Origin: an uncultured Coriobacteriaceae bacterium
Lineage (GTDB): Bacteria > Actinomycetota > Coriobacteriia > Coriobacteriales > Eggerthellaceae
Assembly (NCBI GenBank): GCA_900550385.1
Contig: URRZ01000069.1
Span: 1 to 11,440, forward strand
Length of the DNA stretch: 11,440 bases
Direction: 5' to 3'
Position 1 is the stretch's first letter. Each line of letters begins with the position of its first letter. The notes under the pieces were generated by a model. That model searched no databases, was not told the origin of the DNA, and saw nothing but the letters and a program-made list of their open reading frames with translations. Shown here piece by piece: positions 1 to 6,211 of the stretch. The position numbers and the translations under genes were made by a program.

Positions 1-11
1 TCTATCCCTCC

Positions 12-102
12 GCTGCCGGGGCTGCGGGGATGCTCAGTCGCTCAAACAGTCCTCGCTTCGCTGCGGAACTCGCTTTGTGAGCACCCCCGCAGCCCCGGCA
101 GC
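12..102. repeat. Long palindromic element A (25-bp arms)
   Basis: Positions 12-36 and 78-102 are reverse complements over 25 bp with one exception (A30 against C84). In a minus-strand transcript this becomes a G-U pair, so the RNA stem would be uninterrupted. The 41-base loop (37-77) contains GCTCAAACAGTCCT (40-53) and TGCGGAACT (62-70); the same two words, in the same order relative to the arms, occur inside the palindrome in recQ (7029-7180). No T-run follows on either strand, so it does not look like a simple intrinsic terminator, although it lies downstream of gatA. The palindrome is seen directly; membership of a dispersed repeat family is inferred. Confidence 0.8.
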
Positions 103-206
103 TGCATTGCCTTACTCGCAGTTGTTGCCGCGTCGCTTCGCTCGCGGCGTTGGGGCGCAACCCGCACGGGGGGCGCGGGACCTGGAGATCCCGCCTTCGC
201 GCGGGG
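103..206. other. Non-coding DNA downstream of gatA with small GC-rich hairpins
   Basis: No convincing gene is present. GCGGGA (175-180) can pair with TCCCGC (189-194), starting about 12 bp past the gatA stop codon on the minus strand, but no U-run follows. GCCGCG (128-133 region) can pair with CGCGGC (143-148 region) around a loop carrying TCGCTTCGCT (133-142); this 10-mer is a direct repeat of 53-62 in the neighbouring palindrome. Any of these could stabilise the 3' end of the gatA message, but none meets terminator criteria. Confidence 0.4.
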
Positions 207-1730
207 TTAGGCGTAGGCGGGGGCCAGCGGCGCCTTGCCGTAGGCTTGCTCCAGTGCCGCGGCGGCGCGCAGCATGTTGGCGTCCTTGAACTGCGGCGCG
301 ATGATCTGCACGCCCACGGGAAGCCCTGTTTCCGCGCCCAGCCCCACCGGCACGGTCATGCCGCCGTTGCCGGCGATGTTGATGGGCACGGTGAAGATGT
401 CCGAGAGGTACATCTGCGCCGGGTCGCTGATCTCGCCGAACTTGAACGCGGTGCGCGGGCTCGCCGGTGCCAGGATAACGTCGCATTTCTCGAATGCCTG
501 CACGTAGTCGCGCGTGATGAGCGTGCGCACCTGCTGCGCCGGATAGTAGTACGTGTCGTACACGCCGGAGGAAAGCAGGTAGCTGCCCAGCAGGATGCGG
601 CGCTTGGCCTCGGCGCCGAACCCCTTGGCGCGGCTGGCCTCGTATTGGCCGGACAGATCCTTGTGACCGGGATCCGCCAGGCCGTAGCGCACGGAGTCGA
701 AGCGCGCTAGGTTGCTGAACGCCTCGCAGGGGCCCAGCACGTAGTACGCGCTGATGGCGGCGTCGGCGTGCGGGAGCTGCACTTCCACGATCTCGGCACC
801 GGCGTCGCGCAGCTTCTCCGTGGCCTCCTGGACCTTCACACGAACCTCGTCGGAGAGGCCCTCGGCCTCCAGGAACTCCTTCACGATGCCCACGCGCATG
901 CCGCTCACACCCTGCGCGCCTTCACGCACGGCTCCCAAGAAGTCGATGTCGAGATCCTGCGACGTGCAGTCGCGCGGATCGTGCCCGCAGATCGCCTGCA
1001 GTGCCCACGCCGCGTCCTCGACGCTGCGCGCGAACGGTCCCACCTGGTCCAGCGAGCTGCCGAACGCCACCACGCCGTAGCGGGACACCATGCCGTAGGT
1101 GGGCTTGACGCCCACGACGCCGCAGAAGCTGGCGGGCTGGCGGATCGATCCGCCGGTGTCGCTGCCCAGCGTGACGCACGCCATACCGGCCGCCACCGCC
1201 GCCGCGCTGCCGCCCGAGCTGCCGCCCGGCACGCGCGCAAGATCCCACGGGTTATGCGTGGGGCCGAACGCGGAGGTCTCGGTGGAGGAGCCGAACGCGA
1301 ATTCGTCCATGTTCAGCTTGCCCAACGGGATGCCGCCCGCGTCAATGGCGCATTGCACGCAGGTGGCCGTGTAGGGCGACACGTAGCTTTCCAGCATACG
1401 CGACGAGCACGTGGTATGCGTGCCGATCTGGTTCATGTTGTCCTTGAACGCCACCGGCACACCCGCCAAAGGCCCCAGCTCGTCGAGGGCTCCCTGCGCC
1501 GCCGCGGCATCCACGCGCTCGGCGGCCTCGAGCGCCTGCTCCTCGGTGACCTCCAGGTACGCGTGCACCTCGCCGTCGCGGTCGGCGATCGCGTCGAGCG
1601 CCGCGCGGGCGACCTCGCGGGCCGAGAACTCCTTGGCGGCAAGCCCCTCGCGGATCTCGCGCACGCCCATTTGCATGATACCGGCGCCGGCGCCCGACCC
1701 CGCAGCCGAGCCCTTCAACGTCTCCGCCAT
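207..1730 (-). CDS. gatA: Aspartyl/glutamyl-tRNA amidotransferase subunit A
   Basis: This is the glutaminase subunit of GatCAB. It releases ammonia from glutamine for GatB to convert Glu-tRNA(Gln), and often Asp-tRNA(Asn), to the amidated form in the cytoplasm. The 507-residue protein is a full amidase-signature enzyme. The catalytic triad is visible with the spacing seen in S. aureus GatA: Lys96 (VAFKDN), the cis-Ser171 of GGSSGGSAAA, and nucleophile Ser195 of SDTGGSIRQPAS. The start at 1730 is preferred because a GAGAGGGGGG ribosome-binding site precedes it and it overlaps the gatC stop as TGATG, implying translational coupling. This gives about 17 more N-terminal residues than S. aureus GatA, Gly/Ala-rich. 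The internal Met21 (1670) has no visible ribosome-binding site. It ends in TAA at 209-207. gatB is not in the window. Confidence 0.96.
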   Translation of the reverse strand: MAETLKGSAAGSGAGAGIMQMGVREIREGLAAKEFSAREVARAALDAIADRDGEVHAYLEVTEEQALEAAERVDAAAAQGALDELGPLAGVPVAFKDNMNQIGTHTTCSSRMLESYVSPYTATCVQCAIDAGGIPLGKLNMDEFAFGSSTETSAFGPTHNPWDLARVPGGSSGGSAAAVAAGMACVTLGSDTGGSIRQPASFCGVVGVKPTYGMVSRYGVVAFGSSLDQVGPFARSVEDAAWALQAICGHDPRDCTSQDLDIDFLGAVREGAQGVSGMRVGIVKEFLEAEGLSDEVRVKVQEATEKLRDAGAEIVEVQLPHADAAISAYYVLGPCEAFSNLARFDSVRYGLADPGHKDLSGQYEASRAKGFGAEAKRRILLGSYLLSSGVYDTYYYPAQQVRTLITRDYVQAFEKCDVILAPASPRTAFKFGEISDPAQMYLSDIFTVPINIAGNGGMTVPVGLGAETGLPVGVQIIAPQFKDANMLRAAAALEQAYGKAPLAPAYA

Positions 1731-2041
1731 CAGCGATCGCCCCCCTCTCCCAGGATCGAGGGGATCAGGAAGCTGCCGTCCTGCTGGCGCGGCGCGTTGG
1801 CCAGCGCCTCGTCCTGCGTGAAGGACGGCTGCTCCACGTCCTCGCGCATCACGTTCGACAGTCTCCCGATGGGGTGGAACGTGGGCTCCACGCCCTCGAG
1901 GTCGAATTCCGTGATGGGCTTGAGCGTGTCGATGATGCTGTTCAGATCGACGGTCATCTGCGCGAGCTCCTGGTCGTCCAGGCCGATGCGCGCATAGGCG
2001 GCCATGCCGCGCACGTCGTCTTCGGTAAGGTGCTGGGTCAT
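1730..2041 (-). CDS. gatC: Aspartyl/glutamyl-tRNA amidotransferase subunit C
   Basis: This is the small subunit of GatCAB, a belt-like peptide that wraps the GatA-GatB interface and stabilises the complex. It has 103 residues, close to the usual 95-100. Family features are the N-terminal LTEDDVRGMAAYARIGL helix, the central LEGVEPTFHP segment (GatC proteins have V.P..H here), a MREDV stretch, and a C-terminal region ending in FLIPSIL before the last few residues. AAAGGA sits about six bases before the ATG. Its TGA shares one base with the gatA ATG (1730). An extended -10 at 2109-2117 probably starts the gatCA transcript. Confidence 0.94.
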   Translation of the reverse strand: MTQHLTEDDVRGMAAYARIGLDDQELAQMTVDLNSIIDTLKPITEFDLEGVEPTFHPIGRLSNVMREDVEQPSFTQDEALANAPRQQDGSFLIPSILGEGGDR

Positions 2042-2108
2042 TGGGGTTCCTTTGCTCCCTTTGGGGCGCGCGCCCGCCTGCGCAGCGCACGACCACGTTA
2101 ACCCGCAT

Positions 2109-2117
2109 ATGATAGCA
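2109..2117 (-). promoter_or_regulatory. Extended -10 promoter candidate for gatCA
   Basis: Read on the minus strand this is TGCTATCAT, an extended -10 (TGn plus TATAAT with one mismatch). It predicts a start near 2102 and a leader of about 60 bases before gatC. No good -35 lies 16-18 bp upstream, which an extended -10 can tolerate. Sequence match only. Confidence 0.45.
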
Positions 2118-2120
2118 AAC

Positions 2121-2151
2121 GCCCGCCCGCCTTGAGGAACGCCGCGCGGGC
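2121..2151 (-). terminator. Weak terminator-like hairpin after the PAP2 gene
   Basis: GCCCGC and GCGGGC on the minus strand (complements of 2146-2151 and 2121-2126, or the alternative arm 2125-2130) can pair just at the end of the phosphatase gene. They are followed by GTTT only. The six-bp stem is GC-rich but the U-run is poor, so attenuation or partial read-through into gatCA is as likely as full termination. Confidence 0.25.
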
Positions 2152-2831
2152 TATTCGGGCAAATCGCCCTTCCGCTTCGGCACGGGGCCTAGGAACAGCG
2201 GCGCGGCGACGCGGGTGTAGATCGCCAGCCACGCAAGCGACACGCAGAAGCCGGCCAGAACGTCGGAGGCGTAGTGGACTCCCAAATAGATGCGGCTCAT
2301 GCCCACGAGCACGATGACGAGGCCGAACGCGACGGAGCAGCCGATGCGGGTCGCGCGGTCGGATTCGTAGTGCCACACCATCCACACCAGCAGGCCGAAG
2401 AACGCCATCGCCACCATCGAATGGCCCGAAGGGAAGCTGAAACCCTGCTCGACTGCCAACTGGAAGCCGTCCGGACGCGGGCGTTGGACGATGGCCTTGA
2501 GCGTCTGGTTGAGCAGGAACACGAGCACAAGGTTCGTCGCGGCGCAGGCTCCGGGGCGCTTTCCTGGAGCGAACGCGACGATGACCAGTAGGAACACAAT
2601 GAGCGACACCGGAGTCGCAAGAGCCGAGACCGCCTCCATGACGGGCGTGAGCCAGTCCGCGCGCAGCCGCTCGACGATGAGCGCATAGGCGGCGCGGTCG
2701 AGGCGGCCGAGCTCGCCTTGCAGAACATCCTCCAGCAGCGCCACGAACACGATGGCGCACGCTGCCAGAATGACGATGCGCTTGTTCTCGCCGATGAGCC
2801 GAACGAGCTTGCGCCCGATCCCCCGTTGCAT
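2151..2831 (-). CDS. PAP2-family membrane phosphatase
   Basis: This is a type 2 phosphatidic acid phosphatase superfamily member of 226 residues, probably acting on a lipid phosphate or pyrophosphate (for example phosphatidate, phosphatidylglycerol phosphate or undecaprenyl pyrophosphate) at the outer face of the membrane. All three signature motifs are intact: K112-P120 (KAIVQRPRP), PSGH at 134-137, and SRIYLGVHYASD at 179-190 with the catalytic pair His137 and His186. Hydrophobic segments near 17-34, 72-88, 99-108, 138-154, 164-178 and 189-206 fit the six-helix PAP2 fold. The start at 2831 is chosen because GGAAGGGGG precedes it. A longer in-frame reading to 2966 adds an Arg-rich stretch with no family resemblance. 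The substrate cannot be told from sequence; it is upstream of gatCA on the same strand, 109 bp away. Confidence 0.9.
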   Translation of the reverse strand: MQRGIGRKLVRLIGENKRIVILAACAIVFVALLEDVLQGELGRLDRAAYALIVERLRADWLTPVMEAVSALATPVSLIVFLLVIVAFAPGKRPGACAATNLVLVFLLNQTLKAIVQRPRPDGFQLAVEQGFSFPSGHSMVAMAFFGLLVWMVWHYESDRATRIGCSVAFGLVIVLVGMSRIYLGVHYASDVLAGFCVSLAWLAIYTRVAAPLFLGPVPKRKGDLPE

Positions 2832-3005
2832 GGCCGCCGCCCCCTTCCATCTGCCTCGAATGCTCCTCGCAAAACGCGCTACAGCATACCACGCCGAACG
2901 CCGCAGGCGACAGCGAGGCGAAGGCGACGAGCAAGACGTTTGACGAGACGCTGCGCGGCTGCGCATCGGGCAAAACCTTTTGCGCTGCTCCGTCAGAACA
3001 GGAAG

Positions 3006-3071
3006 TCGGGCATGAATGAGGGCAGCTGGGCGCGAATGGGGGCGGTCGGGCGCGAATCGTGCATATCGGGC
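3006..3071. repeat. Degenerate motif repeated about every 20 bp
   Basis: A TCGGGC/TGGGC word begins at 3006, 3027, 3046 and 3066, a spacing of 21, 19 and 20 bp. Two of the copies (3027, 3046) continue as GGGCGCGAAT, and the first as GGGCATGAAT. Spacing near two helical turns would place all copies on one face of the DNA, as in multi-site operators or iterons. The repetition is seen directly; any protein-binding role is inferred. Confidence 0.45.
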
Positions 3072-3112
3072 AAAACTCGCCCAACGAATGCGAATTCTTT
3101 CCGATATGCACG
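3058..3112. repeat. 12-bp perfect inverted repeat with 31-base loop
   Basis: CGTGCATATCGG (3058-3069) and CCGATATGCACG (3101-3112) are exact reverse complements. The loop contains GGGCAAAACTCGCCC, which can form its own short stem, and a GAATTC. Two additional wobble pairs (3057/3113 and 3070/3100) would extend the stem in a plus-strand RNA. It lies far from both flanking start codons and lacks a T-run, so it is more like a palindromic intergenic repeat than a terminator. Confidence 0.6.
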
Positions 3113-3340
3113 GTCGATTCCCCGGCGGAACGAACAGCGATCAGCCGAACTGGGAAAACGGAAACCTATCCGGAAGAGAATGCGCTCAGCGGCGGCTTCA
3201 GCCGTGCATCCCGCGAGCAATTCGCACCCCGCCGGCAAGATGATCGCACTATGCACGATCCGAACGGGATGCCGGCTCGCAACGGCACGCCAGCGATGCC
3301 GCATGCGCGTCTCCGCCCGCATGGAGCGTCCTCGCGGGCG

Positions 3341-3372
3341 TTGCGAGGATGACCCCCCCCCCGTGCTAGAAT
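3341..3372 (+). promoter_or_regulatory. Candidate promoter with a C10 spacer tract, upstream of the DUF1648 gene
   Basis: TGCTAGAAT (3364-3372) matches an extended -10 with one mismatch in the hexamer. TTGCGA (3341-3346) could be the -35, separated from the -10 hexamer by 20 bp that include ten consecutive C residues (3353-3362). A 17-bp spacer would require seven C residues. Homopolymers of this length are prone to slippage, so promoter strength could vary with tract length. Promoter assignment is by motif only. Confidence 0.4.
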
Positions 3373-3403
3373 GCGAAAAAGCGACTGTCCCTTTTTCACA
3401 TTC
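3369..3403. repeat. 13-bp inverted repeat ending at the DUF1648 ribosome-binding site
   Basis: GAATGCGAAAAAG (3369-3381) and CTTTTTCACATTC (3391-3403) are inverted repeats around a 9-base loop, with one mismatch (C3374 against A3398) that becomes G-U on the minus strand. The right arm ends one base before the GAGGAGG at 3405-3411. If transcription starts just after the -10 at 3367-3372 the left arm would be only partly transcribed, so this may act as a DNA dyad rather than an RNA hairpin. Confidence 0.55.
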
Positions 3404-3416
3404 CGAGGAGGCTTGC

Positions 3417-3785
3417 ATGTGGCGGTTCGGCGTTCCGATCCTCATCGTCCTGACAGTGCTGCCGCTTGCCGCATGCGCGATTTCTGCCGCCATCCTTCCC
3501 GAAACGGTGCCGCTACATATGGGCTTTGACGGCACGGTCGATCGCTGGGGGCCCAAATGGGAGTTTCTCGCCATCATGGGCGGCACCACGATGTTCGTCG
3601 GCATCCTGTGCACGCTTTGCTACGTATTCGCCCCGCAGTTGAAAAGCATGGGCCTGCTGAGCGCCCCGAAAAACAATGACATCGGCATCGCGCGCTGGAT
3701 CCTCATCGGCACGATGGTGTTCTGCGACATCCTCATCGTCGGCATCATCGTCTGGTTCACCTCCATCGCGCTAGGCGCGGCGTAA
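3417..3785 (+). CDS. Small DUF1648-type membrane protein
   Basis: This is a 122-residue protein with three predicted membrane segments (about 6-27, 50-72 and 93-117). Between the first two is the segment LPETVPLHMGFDGTVDRWGP (28-46 region), which matches the DUF1648 signature (P...P.H....G..DR.G) found in SdpI-like immunity proteins and related small membrane proteins. Their biochemical role is mostly unknown; in B. subtilis SdpI the family is linked to toxin immunity and signalling. GAGGAGG five bases before the ATG gives a clear start. LAAC at 17-20 resembles a lipobox, but no charged signal-peptide n-region of normal form precedes it, so a multi-pass topology is more likely. It is separated from padR by 206 bp and appears to be a single-gene unit. 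Confidence 0.8.
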   Translation: MWRFGVPILIVLTVLPLAACAISAAILPETVPLHMGFDGTVDRWGPKWEFLAIMGGTTMFVGILCTLCYVFAPQLKSMGLLSAPKNNDIGIARWILIGTMVFCDILIVGIIVWFTSIALGAA

Positions 3786-3854
3786 GCGCCCTATTCAGCA
3801 CGCCGGCATTTCCCCATCCAGCTCCACCGTTACCCTTCCGTCACTTGAGATTCA

Positions 3855-3914
3855 TTGACACTTGATACCTCGCATCGTATAGTATGTATCGCATAGTATG
3901 CGTCGCATAGCATT
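3855..3914 (+). promoter_or_regulatory. padR-operon promoter overlapped by three 14-bp direct repeats (probable PadR operator)
   Basis: A consensus -35 TTGACA (3855-3860) lies 17 bp upstream of TATAGT (3878-3883), giving a predicted start near 3890. The 11-mers CGTATAGTATG (3876-3886), CGCATAGTATG (3890-3900) and CGCATAGCATT (3904-3914) recur with exactly 14-bp spacing, covering the -10 and the start site. The middle copy is inside a perfect 6+1+6 dyad, CGCATAGTATGCG (3890-3902). PadR-family proteins commonly repress their own operons from sites at the core promoter, so this is the likely autoregulatory operator. The repeats are seen directly; PadR binding is inferred. Confidence 0.75.
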
Positions 3915-3991
3915 TCGGAGGCGCCGAGGATTCGCGACGATCCGTCCGCGCATCGTCCGAAAGCAATCGAGCAAGCGAAAGGAGGTGTTCG

Positions 3992-4306
3992 ATGGATCCC
4001 CAATTGAAACGCGGGTTTTTGGAGGTGTGCGTGCTCGCCTCCATCAGCCAACGCGACTCCTACGGCTATCAGATCGTCAAAGACATGCCCGCCAGCCTGC
4101 AGATCACCGAATCGACGCTGTATCCCCTGCTCAAAAGGCTGGAGGCGGCAGGAGCGCTGACCACTTACTCGGTGGAGCACAACGGGCGGATGCGCAAGTA
4201 CTACCGCATCACGCCCGCCGGCTCCGCACGCATCGACGAGTTTTTGGCCGAATGGTCGGACATCGAATCCCTATACGAATACGTGAAGCGAGGTGTCGGA
4301 AGATGA
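3992..4306 (+). CDS. PadR-family transcriptional regulator
   Basis: This is a 104-residue winged-helix regulator of the short PadR subfamily, acting as a DNA-binding dimer. Family motifs are DSYGYQIVKD (22-31), the recognition-helix region STLYPLLKRLEAAG (41-54) and the wing GRMRKYYRITPAG (65-77), followed by a short C-terminal dimerisation helix. The start is set by AAGGAGGT (3979-3986), a full anti-16S match. Its TGA overlaps the ATG of the DUF1700 gene by four bases (ATGA). PadR genes of this type are often next to DUF1700/DUF4097 genes, where they are thought to repress the operon until a membrane or envelope signal appears. The likely operator is the repeat array at 3876-3914. The effector is unknown. 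Confidence 0.93.
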   Translation: MDPQLKRGFLEVCVLASISQRDSYGYQIVKDMPASLQITESTLYPLLKRLEAAGALTTYSVEHNGRMRKYYRITPAGSARIDEFLAEWSDIESLYEYVKRGVGR

Positions 4307-5205
4307 GAAAAGAGGAGTTCCTCGCCGCGTTGAAAACCGCGCTGGGAAAGCTTCCCGAACAGGAGATCCTCGCATCGCTGGATTTCTACGCGGAGATGAT
4401 CGACGACCGCATGGAAGACGGCGCGACCGAGGAGGAGGCGGTCGCCGCGCTCGGCGACGTGGATGGCATCGCCGCGCAGATCATCGCCGAGGTGCCGCCC
4501 ATCCCCAAGGCGGTCGCCAAGATGAAGACACGAAGCCGCACCGTCAACATCGTGCTGGCGATCGTGCTCTCCCCCATCTGGATTTCGCTGGCGTTCGCCT
4601 TCGCGCTATGCGTCGCGGCGATCTATCTGAGCCTTTGGGCGGTCATCATCGGACTGTGGCTCTGCGTCGCCTGCCTGATCCTGTGCGGACCCGTCGGCGT
4701 CGTGGGATTGGTCTATTGCCTGGCAACCGGGTTCCCCCTTACCGGCGCGTGGACGTTCGGCTGCGGGCTTGCCGCCTGCGGTTTGGGCTTGTTCGCCCTG
4801 GTAGGCGTGAAAGCGGTCAGCAATGGGCTCGTCCAGCTCACCGGCATGTTCGCCAGCAAGGTCAAGGGCCTGTTCGTGCGCAAGGTTCGCGAGGCGGACC
4901 TCAAGGAGAAGGCAGCTGAAGCAGGCGGCAGGGCGAAGGAGAAGGCGGCCGCGGCGGCAAGCTACGTCAAAGGCAAGGCGGCGTCGGTGACGGAAAGCGC
5001 CCGCGCGGCAATCCACGAGGCGACTGCCCCAAAGTCCAATCCGACCGATGCCGGACCCGTTCCACCTCCGGGCTACGTGATAGCGCAGGACGGCAACCCG
5101 CCTTCGCCATCCCAAGATTCGATGGAATCCGTGCCGTGCGAGCGGCTCGAACCCGCAACGCCATCCGCCCGACCGGAAGGAGGCAGCCATGACGACCGCG
5201 CGTAA
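4303..5205 (+). CDS. DUF1700/HAAS-domain membrane protein with long C-terminal tail
   Basis: This is a 300-residue protein. Residues 1-65 form the HAAS-type helical domain (LPEQEILASLDFYAEMIDDR, then an acidic EDGATEEEAVAALG segment). About four hydrophobic segments follow at 81-105, 106-129, 127-143 and 149-170. Residues 195-245 are Ala/Lys/Glu-rich and predicted helical (KEKAAEAGGRAKEKAAAAAS), resembling LEA-like amphipathic repeats. Residues 245-300 are Pro/Ser-rich and probably disordered. DUF1700 proteins known to me are usually about 180-220 residues, so the tail is extra. It starts inside the padR stop (ATGA), and its last 17 bases overlap the DUF4097 gene. It is probably a membrane partner that senses or scaffolds with the DUF4097 protein; no enzymatic activity is suggested. 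Confidence 0.88.
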   Translation: MRKEEFLAALKTALGKLPEQEILASLDFYAEMIDDRMEDGATEEEAVAALGDVDGIAAQIIAEVPPIPKAVAKMKTRSRTVNIVLAIVLSPIWISLAFAFALCVAAIYLSLWAVIIGLWLCVACLILCGPVGVVGLVYCLATGFPLTGAWTFGCGLAACGLGLFALVGVKAVSNGLVQLTGMFASKVKGLFVRKVREADLKEKAAEAGGRAKEKAAAAASYVKGKAASVTESARAAIHEATAPKSNPTDAGPVPPPGYVIAQDGNPPSPSQDSMESVPCERLEPATPSARPEGGSHDDRA

Positions 5206-6211
5206 AGTCCTGCTCATCGTCGCCACCGCGCTTGTGGTGGCGGGCGCCATCATCGCCGGCAGCGCTTTCGCGCTAGCGGGCGGCGACATGCAGAACCTTT
5301 CCAACGACGATCGCGCTTGGGCAAGGCGAACGCAGGAGATTCCGGCGGGGGACGTCGCCGCAATAACGTCCATCGAGGCGCGCGACGATACGGAAGAGGT
5401 CCGCATCGAAGGATACGATGGCGATTCGATCCGCATCGAGTACTGGGAGCATCAGCGGCGAGGCGTGAGCATCTCGCAGGATGGCAGCACGCTATCCGTA
5501 GGCAGCAACACCGCCGCAGGGCCCTTCGTCGGCATCCTCGCTTCGCAGCCCGAAGACCATTCCACCTGCGTATACGTCCCGCATTATTTCGAGGGCAGCG
5601 TCTTCGCTTCAGCAGAAAGCGAGAATGCGAGCATCGTGGGGTTCGATCACCTGGATGATGCGGTCGTCGAAACGGACGGAGGGTTCGCCATCGCGAACAG
5701 CTTCGCCGCGAAATCGGCGCGTCTGGAAAGCTCGAACGGCGGCGTTCAGTGCAACATCGTCACCGTCGATGGGACCCTGCAGGCGAATGCGACGGGCGGC
5801 GGCGATATCGTCATGGACTCGGTCCTCGCCGACGTCGTGCGCGCCGGCACGACCAACGGGTACATCTCGATGGCGCAAACGTCAGCGCATTCTTCGCTGC
5901 AGGTCGCCTCGACGGACGGATACGTCAACCTGCACTACACGGACGCGCCTGAAACGATCGTGACCTCCGACAACGGCGATGCAACGCTTGCAATGCCGGG
6001 AGATCGGATGGACTACCGCATCGACGCGCGTGCAGACAACGGCGTCGTCACGGGTCAGACCGGCTCTTCGTTCGACGAATCGGCGGCACGCTCCATTGCG
6101 GTTGACACCACGAATGGAAACGTGTCGCTTTCGTTCGACATGTTAGATCTCGCCGAATCCGGCACGGTGTACCGAGGAGAAGCGCTGGAGCAGCTCCTCT
6201 CCCAGCGATAG
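5189..6211 (+). CDS. DUF4097 family membrane-anchored beta-repeat protein
   Basis: This is a 340-residue protein with an N-terminal signal anchor (about 6-30, after MTTARK) and an exported domain of short beta strands. Repeating turn motifs TDGG, SNGG, TGGG, TNGY, TDGY, DNGD, DNGV and TNGN occur at roughly 20-residue intervals from 162 to 311, the pattern of DUF4097 putative adhesin/beta-helix proteins. GGAAGGAGG precedes the ATG and lies within the end of the DUF1700 gene, with which it overlaps by 17 bases, so the two are co-translated. It has two cysteines in the exported part (127 and 188). The role is likely structural or sensory at the envelope; the precise function is unknown. Its TAG stop directly abuts the recQ stop on the other strand. 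Confidence 0.9.
   Translation: MTTARKVLLIVATALVVAGAIIAGSAFALAGGDMQNLSNDDRAWARRTQEIPAGDVAAITSIEARDDTEEVRIEGYDGDSIRIEYWEHQRRGVSISQDGSTLSVGSNTAAGPFVGILASQPEDHSTCVYVPHYFEGSVFASAESENASIVGFDHLDDAVVETDGGFAIANSFAAKSARLESSNGGVQCNIVTVDGTLQANATGGGDIVMDSVLADVVRAGTTNGYISMAQTSAHSSLQVASTDGYVNLHYTDAPETIVTSDNGDATLAMPGDRMDYRIDARADNGVVTGQTGSSFDESAARSIAVDTTNGNVSLSFDMLDLAESGTVYRGEALEQLLSQR

Larger units (their letters stand above)
2832..3416. other. 585-bp non-coding stretch between divergent genes
   Basis: This separates the PAP2 gene (minus) from the DUF1648 gene (plus) and contains no convincing gene. Open frames crossing it are Arg/Pro/Ser-rich artefacts of GC-rich DNA. Visible structure includes ATCGGGCAAAAC twice (2965-2976 and 3065-3076), approximately 20-bp-periodic motifs (3006-3071), a 12-bp perfect dyad (3058-3112), a 7-bp GC stem (3314-3320 with 3334-3340), a C10 run (3353-3362) and a 13-bp dyad (3369-3403). 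I see nothing definable in about 3113-3310. Confidence 0.6.

Noticed and set aside
12..102. Rho-independent terminator for gatA
   Set aside because: The stem is long enough, but there is no T-run after it on the minus strand, the loop is 41 bases, and it is more than 100 bp past the stop codon.
768..1997. 409-codon open frame on the plus strand
   Set aside because: It is antisense to gatCA in GC-rich DNA. Its His/Arg/Ala-rich sequence matches no family, while the opposite strand has complete catalytic motifs.
2832..2966. N-terminal extension of the PAP2 phosphatase to an ATG at 2966
   Set aside because: It adds an Arg/Ser-rich stretch with no membrane or motif character; the ATG at 2831 has a good ribosome-binding site.
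3006..3071. CRISPR-like array
   Set aside because: The repeated words are too short and degenerate, with no unique spacers and no cas genes nearby.
2098..3111. 337-codon minus-strand open frame beginning in the 3058-3112 dyad
   Set aside because: It is a shifted frame over the PAP2 gene, Arg/Ala-rich, with no family resemblance.
2993..3613. 206-codon minus-strand open frame across the intergenic repeats
   Set aside because: It overlaps the real DUF1648 gene, and its composition is low-complexity read-through of repeat DNA.
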